A stretch of DNA of 64,000 nucleotides from Ceratobasidium sp. AG-K (GCA_037039685.1 JAWNGF010000003.1:4996571-5060570); one strand, 5' to 3'; positions 1-8,641 are shown, counted from the first letter of the stretch. Notes: generated by a model not told the origin, from the letters alone. Program-made: numbers and translations.

Positions 1-441
1 ACTCCATCGGACTCGCCTATTGTCTCGCCCGCCTGTTCCCTTCTTTTCTGTTGTGTTTCCGTTTCCGTTTGCCGCGTTGCCACCTTCTTGTGGTTAGTCT
101 GTTACATTGTGTAACACGGCTGTGCTTTGTACGAGTCATGTCTGTTCATACAGCATGACTCACATGGACACTCCTGACTGGTTGACTGCGTTGTTTCTTG
201 TGGCTGCGCCTTGTATGACTCAGCCGCTTTTTGAATATATATAGAGGACCAACAAGCCTGGTAACCCCAGCTTGTTTTGTCTCGTCAGAACATCCCCTCT
301 GAGTGACACTTAGAACCACCCCTACCCTCAAGGCCCTACAGACACTTAAGTGTGTTGCGGTTCAAGAGGTCATTTAGGTCTTAGTGCCGTCCACTCCCCA
401 TCGCGGCTTGTCTCATAGCCAATAAGAAGAAGCTTACGACA
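1..441 (+). repeat. Partial LTR, right part, cut by the window edge
   Basis: This stretch aligns along its whole length with the LTRs at 935-1391 and 7701-8157, beginning about 16 bp inside the LTR start and ending in the same ACGACA terminus at 441. It has the same TATATATA box (about 233-240) and the same AGCTTGTTTTGT R start. It differs from the other two by many substitutions, so it is an older insertion. No self-priming complement of the R start follows it, so it is a 3' LTR or a solo LTR, not a 5' LTR. The following GTTGG is the candidate target duplication, but the left flank lies outside the window. Confidence 0.9.
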
Positions 442-475
442 GTTGGTTAATTGCAATTTTTGAGGGTTGAACTCA

Positions 476-928
476 GAGGCCTACTGATGTGTTATTGGCT
501 TGGTTATTTTTCCAAGTAAGGAGTTCTTCAATTTTTTTCCAATGCCACTTCTCCTGTTGTTTGAGCTTCTTGATTTCTTTTGTTTGATGCTTGATATTGG
601 CTGTTTGCTGGTTAATTATTTTTAGCAAATTATTGTTATGTTCAATCAGGGAATTGACAGTGTTTTTGAGACTATTGGTATCAATTTTTACCAATTTGAT
701 TTTGTGATTAAACTCTTGTTTGCTTTTTTCATGTTGCTGATGTAGGTACTGGATGTCCCACTCTATTTGCGTGTTATCCTCCTCCCTAGCTTCTTGGATG
801 CCCTTAACAATATAAATTTGTTCAGTAAGGGTTCTATCTATCTTGTCAACCTTTTCTTTGATTTGGTCAACATGTTGGTCAACTAGACCAATGGTGTCCC
901 CAACAATAGTAATAAGGCAAGAGAGCAT
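476..928 (-). other. Coiled-coil ORF remnant interrupted by an LTR element
   Basis: A minus-strand open frame runs from an ATG at 928 to a stop at 473-475 and encodes about 151 residues rich in Lys, Glu, Gln, Asn and Ile with heptad character (VDQHVDQIKEKVDKID). It is AT-rich compared with the flanking genes. The retroelement at 935 inserted just upstream of this ATG; reading across 935 gives an apparent N-terminal extension MSWLTTL that is only LTR sequence. Joining the pre-insertion flanks (928-934 to 8163-8170 to 8641 onward) keeps the frame open for only a few codons up to a stop, with a possible splice acceptor TTGCAG in between. It could be an old gag-like N-terminus or a host exon. No function is assigned. 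Confidence 0.4.
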
Positions 929-934
929 GGGAAG

Positions 935-1391
935 TGTCGTGAGCCAGCTCACTCCATCGGACTCGCCTATTGTCTCGCCCGCCTGTCCCCTTCTTTGTGT
1001 TGTGTTTCTGTTTCTGTTTGCCGCGTTGCCACCTTCTTGTGGTTGTTCTGTTGCATTGTGTAACGCGGCTGTGCTTTGTACGAGTCATGTCTGTTCATAC
1101 AGCATGACTCACTTGGACACTCCTGACTGGCTGTCTTGTATGACTCATGTGGCTGCGCCTTGTATGACTCGGCCACTTTCTGAATATATATAGAAGACCA
1201 ACAAGCCTGGTAACCCCAGCTTGTTTTGTCTCGTCAAAACATCCCCTCAGAGTGACACTTAGAACCACCCCTACCCTCAAGAGCCTACAGACGCTTAAGT
1301 GTGTTACGGTTCAAGAGGTCACTTAGGTCTTAGTGCCGTCCACTCTCCATCGCGGCTTGTCTCATAAACCGCCCAGAAGAAGCATATGACA
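935..1391 (+). repeat. 5' LTR of the chromovirus
   Basis: 457-bp LTR starting TGTCGTGAGCC and ending CATATGACA. It contains a TATATATA box at 1185-1192. The predicted R start AGCTTGTTTTGT lies at 1218-1229, 33 bp downstream, the expected distance to a transcription start. All six differences from the 3' LTR are transitions. Confidence 0.95.
1185..1229 (+). promoter_or_regulatory. Retroelement promoter: TATA box and inferred start
   Basis: TATATATA at 1185-1192 is followed 33 bp later by AGCTTGTTTTGT (1218-1229), the segment complementary to the primer-binding site. In Tf1-type elements that segment is the 5' end of the transcript, so the TATA spacing and the complementarity independently point to transcription starting at or near 1218. 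The same arrangement is present in the other LTR copies. Confidence 0.7.
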
Positions 1392-1393
1392 TT

Positions 1394-1405
1394 ACAAAAC
1401 AAGCT
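1394..1405 (+). other. Self-priming primer-binding site
   Basis: ACAAAACAAGCT, two bases after the 5' LTR end, is the exact 12-nt reverse complement of AGCTTGTTTTGT at 1218-1229. No TGG-type tRNA 3'-end complement is seen in the 22-bp leader between LTR and Gag. This is the arrangement known from Tf1 and the sushi clade, where the transcript's own 5' end primes minus-strand synthesis. Confidence 0.8.
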
Positions 1406-1413
1406 TAACAAAT

Positions 1414-3414
1414 ATGTCTATTCAAGAAGATGGAGGATCACGCCCCTCATCCACTATATCAACAAGAAGAGGACCCAGTCGGGCAGCAAGGCCCACAGGA
1501 TCACTAAACGAACAAGACATCGCACAAATTCAAGCGGGAGGCCCTGCCCGATCACGCTCCCAAAGCCAAACATCAATGCCGGGAGCTTTCGGCATCGCCG
1601 ACATGACAACCGTACAAGAGGAAGAAGCCACTATCACAAATAGGGAACCAGGAGATCTCACAAATGACCCCACCCCGGCAGCAATCCGCATCCCAACTGG
1701 AAGTCCAGGTCCATCACGTCCCTTGTGGCCACTAGGGACTAGGAGACAATTCTTTTCTCCCCAACCTGAAGCTCATGGGGGCGTGTCACTTGTTCCCATT
1801 AGACCCCCTCCCACACCACACATTCCCAATGTCCCTACAGTTCCCCAAATTGGAGGAACCATCACCAACGCAGGACCAATTCCAGTGGCTTCCCAGCCAG
1901 TCACACCAGTAATTCCAGCACCACCGTATATCCCACAGGGTTACTCCGGACAATTGGCCCCGGTACAACAAAGCACCGGCGACCCAGGAAGCTCGAGTTC
2001 AAGCTCCAGTTCTAACGGCAGAACTGTAATCAGTAATCTAGACGACCTAGACGACCTTCTAGAGGGAAGACACAACGCCACCCTTAGGGTCATAGACGGA
2101 ATGAGAGTCACTATGGATCGAAGACTTAGCGGCCTAGAACAGGCTACACAAGTACTAGCAAACAACCAACAAATCTTTAACGATTCCATCAACACCCTAC
2201 AAGGCACCTTGACGGACATTCTGAACTCGGCAAGAAATGGCGAACATAATTCTTTCCTAAGTGGTCAAGACATAACTCGCCTTCGAAATGAGGTTACCAA
2301 CACTCAAGGACTAGTGAACAATATACGCGAAGAACTCAACACTACCAGACAAGGGCAACTTGAGTGGAACGAAGCAGTAACACAAGGACTAGAAAACCTA
2401 CGACAGGAAGGAGCCTCCTTCACTACCAAAATCACGGAAGTTCAGGAAATCATCAACAATATGCGAGAAGAAATGGACGAGGCATCCCTGCACGTGGTCC
2501 CATCTAGGCGATCAAACTCTCCACCACATCCAGACGCGGAATCTACCCGGATCGACGAATTAGAATTAAGAATCCAACGGCTGGCCGAAAACCCAAACAC
2601 GGGTAGTGGACCACGCCGTCCCAAGGTGACTCGCCCAGAAGCCTTCGACGGAAAGAAAGGGGAAGGGGCCGAAATGTTCATCACACAAATGGAAAGCTAC
2701 TTTATGCGCCTGAGCAATCAATACACTTCCAACGAAGAAAGGATCCGCGAGGCTCTAGCAAACTTCAAATCCGAGAACAAAGCTGCCACTCACTGGGCAC
2801 AAGTACTCCTACGTTCGCTTAACCAAAGGGAAAATAATCAAAACCTCGCCTCATGGGAAAGTTTCAAAGCACACTTCATGGAACAGTTCAGCAACCCCAA
2901 CAAGAAAGCTAAAGCCAAATCAGATATCCGAAAATGCAAACAGAACAACTCTGTAGCAAACTATGCTTCGGAATTCCGATATCTCCTGGTAGACGTAAAT
3001 TGGGGACAGGAAGCTCTGATCAACCAATTCAAGGAAGGGTTGAAGTCGGAAGTCAAGACCGAACTAGCTCGCTTCGAACTGACCCTGATCAATGAAGATG
3101 GGACAGAACGGGAACTTTCCCTTGACCAGTGGATCTCAATCGCAATCTCTATTGACCAGAAATTGCAACAAATCAAGACCTCGACAGGGAAGAGGGCAGC
3201 CCAGCCAACCACTAGCGGACAATCCTCTACAAAACGGCTGCCTGACGAAGTATACAAAGCTAGGATAGCAACCAACCAGTGCCTGAAGTGCGGACAAGAA
3301 GGACACCGTTCATTCAAATGCCCGTCCAAGGAATGGATAACGACGGAACCTAGCAGTAAAGGAAGGGAGGCAACAATCGTGGAAGACTCGGGAAAAGAAG
3401 GGGTCTCCCTCTAA
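1414..3414 (+). CDS. gag: Gag polyprotein (666 aa)
   Basis: First ATG after the LTR, only 22 bp downstream. Residues 1-190 are Pro/Ser/Thr-rich and disordered. About 210-370 is predicted coiled coil with repeated LxxL heptads. About 400-555 matches the Retrotrans_gag capsid fold pattern (RPEAFDGKKGEG, then WESFKAHFMEQF). About 622-636 is a CCHC zinc knuckle CLKCGQEGHRSFKC with spacing CX2CX4HX4C, which binds RNA during packaging. It ends at TAA 3412-3414, and Pol continues in the -1 frame. The serine run about residues 190-200 is coded by an AGC/AGT-type simple repeat. No internal stop is seen, so the gene looks intact. Confidence 0.93.
   Translation: MSIQEDGGSRPSSTISTRRGPSRAARPTGSLNEQDIAQIQAGGPARSRSQSQTSMPGAFGIADMTTVQEEEATITNREPGDLTNDPTPAAIRIPTGSPGPSRPLWPLGTRRQFFSPQPEAHGGVSLVPIRPPPTPHIPNVPTVPQIGGTITNAGPIPVASQPVTPVIPAPPYIPQGYSGQLAPVQQSTGDPGSSSSSSSSNGRTVISNLDDLDDLLEGRHNATLRVIDGMRVTMDRRLSGLEQATQVLANNQQIFNDSINTLQGTLTDILNSARNGEHNSFLSGQDITRLRNEVTNTQGLVNNIREELNTTRQGQLEWNEAVTQGLENLRQEGASFTTKITEVQEIINNMREEMDEASLHVVPSRRSNSPPHPDAESTRIDELELRIQRLAENPNTGSGPRRPKVTRPEAFDGKKGEGAEMFITQMESYFMRLSNQYTSNEERIREALANFKSENKAATHWAQVLLRSLNQRENNQNLASWESFKAHFMEQFSNPNKKAKAKSDIRKCKQNNSVANYASEFRYLLVDVNWGQEALINQFKEGLKSEVKTELARFELTLINEDGTERELSLDQWISIAISIDQKLQQIKTSTGKRAAQPTTSGQSSTKRLPDEVYKARIATNQCLKCGQEGHRSFKCPSKEWITTEPSSKGREATIVEDSGKEGVSL
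3390..3396 (+). promoter_or_regulatory. Putative -1 ribosomal frameshift heptamer
   Basis: The sequence G GGA AAA (gag-frame spacing) is an X XXY YYZ slippery heptamer, 15 nt before the gag stop. The Pol frame is the -1 frame and is open from 3360, and Pol has no ATG until about 3453, well inside the region leading to the protease. Slippage here would produce Gag-Pol. No downstream pseudoknot was modelled. Confidence 0.5.
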
Positions 3415-6400
3415 CTGTGTGTGGAGAGACCAAAAAACCGGCAACGGAAACAATGTACTTTAGAGCAACAAATGAGTCAACCATTGTTTACGCAAGCGTT
3501 ACCGGAATCACAGAACTTATCCCAACCCTCATCGATTCTGGAGCATCAAGAAACTTCTTGGACATCTCTTGGGCTCGATCCAACAATATTCCACTCATGG
3601 AACTTCCCACTCCGAGAAAAGTAATTGGTATCCAGGGAAAGGAACTCTCTCACCAAATACGTTTCAAAGCTAAGCTGGAACTAGATGTGGAGGGAAGAAC
3701 CTTCAAACAAGTCTTCTTTGCTATGCCCACTGGGGAAACTAAACTTATCCTTGGACTGGAATGGTTAGAAGAAGCAAACCCAGTCATCGATTGGAAAACG
3801 AAGCACATATCATGGCGGCCAGAACCCATCCAAGCAAGAACGGCCTCTATAGACGACCTACCCGAAGAATTTAAGGAATTCGCCGATGTCTTCAGTGAAG
3901 AGAAATTCAAAAGAATCCCAGATCATCGCCCATACGACTGCGCCATTGACTTCAAGGAAGGAGCTGAACTCCCGAAACCTGCCAGACCTATCCCACTCTC
4001 TCCAGCAGAATCTATTGCACTAAGAGAATACCTGGATGAAGAAATCGCAGCAGGAAAGATCCGACCAAGCAAATCACCCATTGCATCACCTTGCTTCTTT
4101 GTCAAAAAACCGATCGATCCAAAAAATCCAGGGGCAGTTCGCCAACTACGACTTGTTCAAGACCTCAGAGGAGTAAATGCCATTACAAAGGACGACAGAT
4201 TCCCAATGCCCCTAATGGAAGACCTCCTGGATAAAATCAAGGACGCGAAAATTTTCTCCAAGATCGATCTACGCATGGGTTTCAACAATATCAGAATTAG
4301 AGAAGGCGACGAATGGAAGACAGCTTTCAGAACAAAGGAAGGACTCTTTGAATACGTTGTCATGCCCTTTGGACTAAAAAACGCGCCCGCCATTTTCCAA
4401 AGATATATGAATCACATTTTCCATGATCTTATCGACGTATGTGTCATTGTATACATTGACGACATCCTAGTCTTCTCTAAGGACAGAAGCCAACATACCG
4501 TGGATGTCAGAAGAGTACTAAAGATCTTACTGGAGGAAAATCTTTTTGCAAAGCTTCCAAAATGCGAATTCTTCGTCACCAAATTGACATATACTGGACT
4601 TGGAATCAGCGATTCGGGCATCTCAATGGAGGAAGAAAAGGTCAAGGCTATAAAAGAGTGGAAGGAACCAAGAACAGTCAAGCAGGTCCAAGCATTCCTA
4701 GGATTCGCAAATTTCTACCGAAGATTCGTACCGAATTTCAGCCAATTAGCAAAACCCCTGACAACCTTGACAAGAAAGGAGAACAAATGGGAATGGGGAA
4801 ACGATCAGCAGGAAGCATTTGAAGCCCTAAAAGCGGAAATCAGCAAGGAACCCACTCTACGACATCCGAACCCGGACAAACCCTTCTTCTTGGAAACAGA
4901 CGCAAGTGGAGTAGCAATGGGAGCAATCCTGTCACAAAGGCAAGATGATGGCTACCTACACCCCATTGCTTTTCTTTCAAAGTCCTTCAACGAGGCTCAG
5001 CTCAACTACGATGTCCACAATAAAGAACTTATGGCTATCATAGAATCTTTAACACATTGGAGGCTATACCTTGAAGGAACAAGGGACCCTATCACCATCT
5101 ACACCGATCATAGGAACCTACAATTCTGGAAGGAAGCAAGAACGTTCAACCGTCGACACGCAAGATGGCACCAATTGCTTGCTTCCTATAACTTTGACAT
5201 CATATACCGCCCTGGAATCCTGTCGTCCAAACCGGACCTATTGTCCAGACGATCAGACCATGAAGATACCCCTACGCCTGAACAAGTTATGATAGCTGTC
5301 AAAAGGTTCAAGGGGTTTATGGGACAAGTAGACACAGACATCATAGAAACTATCAAGGAGGCACAAGAAACAGACGAAGGGTTGGCACAAATCAAAGAAA
5401 TTTGCAAATCGAGGGAAACGCTACCAAAAACCCTACAACACAGTGCAAAAGACTATGACTTCAAGGAGGGACTATTATGGTTCAAGGGAAGGATTTACGT
5501 GCCAGAAGATAAGGAATCCAGGCTGGCCATCATGCGATTTCACCACGACTCAAAAATTGCGGGGCATCAAGGGCAAGCAAGAACTTTGGAACTAATATCA
5601 ACAAGATACTTCTGGCCGGGAATGAAGCAAAGCATAAACAGATACGTGGAGTCCTGCGAGACCTGCCAGCGGACAAAGGGATCAAAGTCAATAGTCCCTA
5701 TCAAGCCTCTGGATATTCCAAAAGGACTGTGGGAAGACATAGCGTTTGACTTTGTGGTGAAGTTACCAAAATCCAGAGGATCAGACAGCATCTTAGTAGT
5801 GGTGGACCGATTCTCAAGAATGGCGCACTTCATACCCTGCAAAGAATCTCACACGGCAAGCGACCTTGCAAATCTTTTCATCACAAATGTTTGGAAACTG
5901 CACGGTTTCCCAAAGAGCACGATCTCAGACCGAGGGACTACTTTCAATTCCAAACTCATGAAGGCCATTTATGAGAAAATTGGAACTAGCCCAGGTTTCA
6001 GTACTGCCTACCACCCCCAAACAGATGGAATAACGGAGAGAATCAATCAATGGATGGAAGGCTGGCTACGATTGTTCGTCAACTACCGGCAGGATGATTG
6101 GGCGGACTTATTACCGATTGCGGAGTTCAGCTATAATCTACAGAAGCATTGCGTAACTGGTAATTCCCCTTTCGAAATTGTCTACGGGAGGGAACCACTG
6201 TGGAACATCTCAGCGGAAGAATCAACGGTTCCAGAAGCAAACAACATCACAGGGAAATGGCGTAAAATCCACGACAAAGCAATTGCATCTATGGAAACCC
6301 AAAGGCTCCCAGAAGAAGAGCCAAAGAGCAAGTACCATGAAGGAGATCTAGTATGGCTGCTCGGAAAGAACATTCAAACAAAAAGACCTTCAAAAAAACT

Positions 6401-6875
6401 GGACAACAAAAAGCACGGGCCATTTGTCGTGAAGCGACATATAGGATCACACGCTTATGAGCTTGACCTGCCAGCAACAATGAGGGTGCACCCCGTTTTT
6501 CACATCGATTTGCTCAGTCCTTACAAGGGAGACACCGAATTCAGCCGCAACCAACCCCGACCACCGCCGATCATAATGGAAGAAGGAGAAGAAGAATACG
6601 AAGTAGAAAAGATCTTGGACTGGAAGGAGACAAAGGACGGCCTTTTTTACAGGGTCAGATGGAAGGGTTATGGAAGCGAAGAAGACACAGAACAAAGGGC
6701 GGAAGATTTTGGTCACCTTTCAAAGATCATCAAGGACCTTCTACGCCGACACCCCGAAGCTCCCACGCCATCTAACTATGTTCCAGGAAAGATAAAAGGC
6801 AGAAGGGGCGAAACGGGTAGTGTCACTTGCAAAACTTGCTACTACTCAAAAAACACCCCAAACTCTACGCTCTAA
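3393..6875 (+). CDS. pol: Pol: protease, RT, RNase H, integrase, chromodomain
   Basis: About 1,150 residues in the -1 frame relative to Gag, with no stop. Counting from 3417: aspartic protease active site LIDSGAS about residue 40; reverse transcriptase with catalytic YIDDILVF about 345; RNase H with FLETDASG about 490; integrase zinc finger (HH...C..C, about 708-745) and DDE core with VVVDRFSRMAHF, ISDRGTTF and TERINQW; and a C-terminal chromodomain about 1060-1110 beginning YEVEKIL and containing RWKGYG. The chromodomain keeps the aromatic-cage Tyr/Trp/Tyr but has TEQR where TWEP is usual. It most likely starts by frameshifting from Gag, because 3417 itself is only a GTG. It copies and integrates the element; the chromodomain is expected to target chromatin. 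Confidence 0.93.
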   Translation, partial: KRRGLPLTVCGETKKPATETMYFRATNESTIVYASVTGITELIPTLIDSGASRNFLDISWARSNNIPLMELPTPRKVIGIQGKELSHQIRFKAKLELDVEGRTFKQVFFAMPTGETKLILGLEWLEEANPVIDWKTKHISWRPEPIQARTASIDDLPEEFKEFADVFSEEKFKRIPDHRPYDCAIDFKEGAELPKPARPIPLSPAESIALREYLDEEIAAGKIRPSKSPIASPCFFVKKPIDPKNPGAVRQLRLVQDLRGVNAITKDDRFPMPLMEDLLDKIKDAKIFSKIDLRMGFNNIRIREGDEWKTAFRTKEGLFEYVVMPFGLKNAPAIFQRYMNHIFHDLIDVCVIVYIDDILVFSKDRSQHTVDVRRVLKILLEENLFAKLPKCEFFVTKLTYTGLGISDSGISMEEEKVKAIKEWKEPRTVKQVQAFLGFANFYRRFVPNFSQLAKPLTTLTRKENKWEWGNDQQEAFEALKAEISKEPTLRHPNPDKPFFLETDASGVAMGAILSQRQDDGYLHPIAFLSKSFNEAQLNYDVHNKELMAIIESLTHWRLYLEGTRDPITIYTDHRNLQFWKEARTFNRRHARWHQLLASYNFDIIYRPGILSSKPDLLSRRSDHEDTPTPEQVMIAVKRFKGFMGQVDTDIIETIKEAQETDEGLAQIKEICKSRETLPKTLQHSAKDYDFKEGLLWFKGRIYVPEDKESRLAIMRFHHDSKIAGHQGQARTLELISTRYFWPGMKQSINRYVESCETCQRTKGSKSIVPIKPLDIPKGLWEDIAFDFVVKLPKSRGSDSILVVVDRFSRMAHFIPCKESHTASDLANLFITNVWKLHGFPKSTISDRGTTFNSKLMKAIYEKIGTSPGFSTAYHPQTDGITERINQWMEGWLRLFVNYRQDDWADLLPIAEFSYNLQKHCVTGNSPFEIVYGREPLWNISAEESTVPEANNITGKWRKIHDKAIASMETQRLPEEEPKSKYHEGDLVWLLGKNIQTKRPSKKLDNKKHGPFVVKRHIGSHAYELDLPATMRVHPVFHIDLLSPYKGDTEFSRNQPRPPPIIMEEGEEEYEVEKILDWKETKDGLFYRVRWKGYGSEEDTEQRAEDFGHLSKIIKDLLRRHPEAPTPSNYVPGKIKGRRGETGSVTCKTCYYSKNTPNSTL

Positions 6876-6894
6876 ATCTTTTTTGCCCTCCACA

Positions 6895-7659
6895 ATGCCT
6901 GCTGTCACCCGCTCCACCATTGCCAACAACCTTACCCGTGTCCTCGAAGGACCTGCCTTTGCCATGGCAAGGATCCTTGACTCCGGGGCCGCCCTCTACG
7001 TCTTCAAGAGGTCGCAACAAGGCTCGGGAAGAATGCACTTCAGGGCCTCGGACGACATCCTCCACTCAGACCTGGGGGAATTCCAGTGGGTCGGAAAAAA
7101 ATGGCCCGCACGCATGCAGCTCCTACGAAAGGACATATTCGTCTGCCGGGGGTGCGCCGCATTCCAGGTCTCGGAGGTCGTTCTCCTCTCCACCCACATG
7201 CTTGGGGTGGTTGAATGGGGACAAGAAGGAGCTTACTCGAGCGAGTGGGTACCAGGGTACGACGGGAGGCAACCAACACTGCGACCCCGGTGGAACGACG
7301 CCTGGGACGCCAACTACGAGAGGGACTTGAGCGACTGGAAGCTGGAAAGGGGAAGGTACCAGAAGGAGAAGTTCGAGTGGGCGCCTAACTGGTGGAAGTG
7401 GGAGGAAATGGACGTTTTGGCATGGAAGGAGACGGAGCCAGACGTGCGACAATGGGACAAGGAGTTTGTGGAGGTTCAGAAAAGGGTTTTGGATTGGTCC
7501 AAGGCTGACTGGACGAAGGAGGAGACATGGGAAGAATGGGAGAAATTCTCGGACGAACCAGGGAACACCGCGTTCAATCCCATCGACCTAACCCTGGAGG
7601 AAGATGAAGGGCTTGAGGAATTTATGCTGAGGAAAGGGAAGGACTGCACGGTGCAGTAG
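6895..7659 (+). CDS. Third ORF of the retroelement, Trp-rich protein (254 aa)
   Basis: An intact ORF lies between the end of pol (6875) and the polypurine tract. Its ATG is in a good context (CCACAATGC), and the same frame is open upstream but without an ATG. The N-terminal half holds MPAVTRSTIANNL and a stretch around residues 15-110 that looks folded (Cys pair CRGC, VVLLSTHML). The C-terminal half is strikingly rich in Trp, Glu, Lys and Asp (for example APNWWKWEEMDVLAWKE) and ends in an acidic tail. Chromoviruses normally encode only Gag and Pol, so this is an accessory gene in the position of env. No signal peptide or transmembrane segment is evident, so it does not look like an envelope protein. 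I do not recognise the family. Confidence 0.7.
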   Translation: MPAVTRSTIANNLTRVLEGPAFAMARILDSGAALYVFKRSQQGSGRMHFRASDDILHSDLGEFQWVGKKWPARMQLLRKDIFVCRGCAAFQVSEVVLLSTHMLGVVEWGQEGAYSSEWVPGYDGRQPTLRPRWNDAWDANYERDLSDWKLERGRYQKEKFEWAPNWWKWEEMDVLAWKETEPDVRQWDKEFVEVQKRVLDWSKADWTKEETWEEWEKFSDEPGNTAFNPIDLTLEEDEGLEEFMLRKGKDCTVQ

Positions 7660-7688
7660 GTCCATTCAGGTCCCCCAAATGGACCCAT

Positions 7689-7700
7689 AGGGGGGAGTAA
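7689..7700 (+). other. Polypurine tract
   Basis: AGGGGGGAGTAA immediately precedes the 3' LTR and would prime plus-strand synthesis. A small inverted repeat (GGTCCATT 7659-7666 with AATGGACC 7678-7685) lies just upstream. Confidence 0.75.
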
Positions 7701-8157
7701 TGTCGTGAGCCAGCTCACTCCATTGGACTCGCCTATTGTCTCGCCCGCCTGTCCCCTTCTTTGTGTTGTGTTTCTGTTTCTGTTTGCTGCGTTGCCACCT
7801 TCTTGTGGTTGTTCTGTTGCATTGTGTAACGCGGCTGTGCTTTGTACGAGTCATGTCTGTTCATACAGCATGACTCACTTGGACACTCCTGACTGGCTGT
7901 CTTGTATGACTCATGTGGCTGCGCCTTGTATGACTTGGCCACTTTCTGAATATATATAGAAGACCAACAAGCCTGGTAACCCCAGCTTGTTTTGTCTCGT
8001 CAAAACATCCCCTCAGAGTGACACTTAGAACCACCCCTACCCTCAAGAGCCTACAGACGCTTAAGTGTGTTGCGGTTCAAGAGGTCACTTAGGTCTTAGT
8101 GCCATCCACTCTCCATCGCGGCTTGTCTCATAAACCGCCCAGAAGAAGCATACGACA
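7701..8157 (+). repeat. 3' LTR of the chromovirus
   Basis: 457 bp, the same length as the 5' LTR with six transitions between them, TGTCG...GACA ends, followed directly by the target duplication GGAAG at 8158-8162. Confidence 0.95.
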
Positions 8158-8170
8158 GGAAGATCAAACG

Positions 8171-8636
8171 TGTTGTAAGCTCCTTCTTGGTGGCTATGAG
8201 ACAAGCCGCGCGGGAGAGTGGACGGCACTAAGACCTAAGTGACCTCTTGAACTGCAACACACTTAAGTGTCTGTAGGCTCTAAAGGGTAGGGGTGGTTCT
8301 AAGTGTCACTTGAAGGGATGTTTTGATGAGACAAAACAAGCTGGGGTTACCAGGCTTGTTGGTCCTCTATATATATTCAGAAAGTGACAGAGTCATACAA
8401 GACGCAGCCACAAGAGTCAAACATACAAGCCAGTCAGGAGTGTCCAAGTGAGTCATGCTGCATGGGCAGTCATGACTTGTACAAAGCACAGCCGTGTTAC
8501 ACAATGTAACAGAATAACTGCAAGGACGTGGCAATGCGGCACAGGAAAAGGCAAACAACACGCAAACAGAACAAAGAAACAAGAACAGATGGGCAAGATG
8601 CAAGACGAGTCCAATGGAGTGAGCTGGCTCACAACA
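8171..8636 (-). repeat. Solo LTR in inverse orientation
   Basis: A 466-bp LTR of the same family read on the minus strand, with ends TGTTG...AACA, flanked on both sides by AAACG (8166-8170 and 8637-8641), a 5-bp target duplication. No internal domain is present, so it is a solo LTR left by LTR-LTR recombination. It is more diverged from the 3' LTR than the two LTRs of the complete element are from each other. It sits 13 bp from the 3' LTR in opposite orientation. Confidence 0.93.
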
Positions 8637-8641
8637 AAACG

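Larger units (their letters stand above)
935..8157 (+). mobile_element. Full-length Ty3/gypsy chromovirus, Tf1/sushi-like
   Basis: Complete LTR retrotransposon of 7,223 bp bounded by 457-bp direct LTRs (935-1391, 7701-8157; both TGTCG...GACA) and flanked by the 5-bp target duplication GGAAG (930-934 and 8158-8162). Internal order is self-priming site, Gag, Pol (protease, reverse transcriptase, RNase H, integrase, chromodomain), an extra ORF, then the polypurine tract. Protein order RT-RH-IN and the C-terminal chromodomain place it among chromoviruses. Gag and Pol frames are uninterrupted and the LTRs differ at only six sites (about 98.7% identity), so it inserted fairly recently and could still be coding-competent. 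Confidence 0.96.

Noticed and set aside
843..1280. ORFs within the LTRs on both strands
   Set aside because: They repeat in every LTR copy, overlap promoter, R and U5 signals and have no coding character.
6895..7659. Third retroelement ORF as an envelope gene
   Set aside because: It has the env position but no signal peptide, glycosylation-rich ectodomain or transmembrane anchor.
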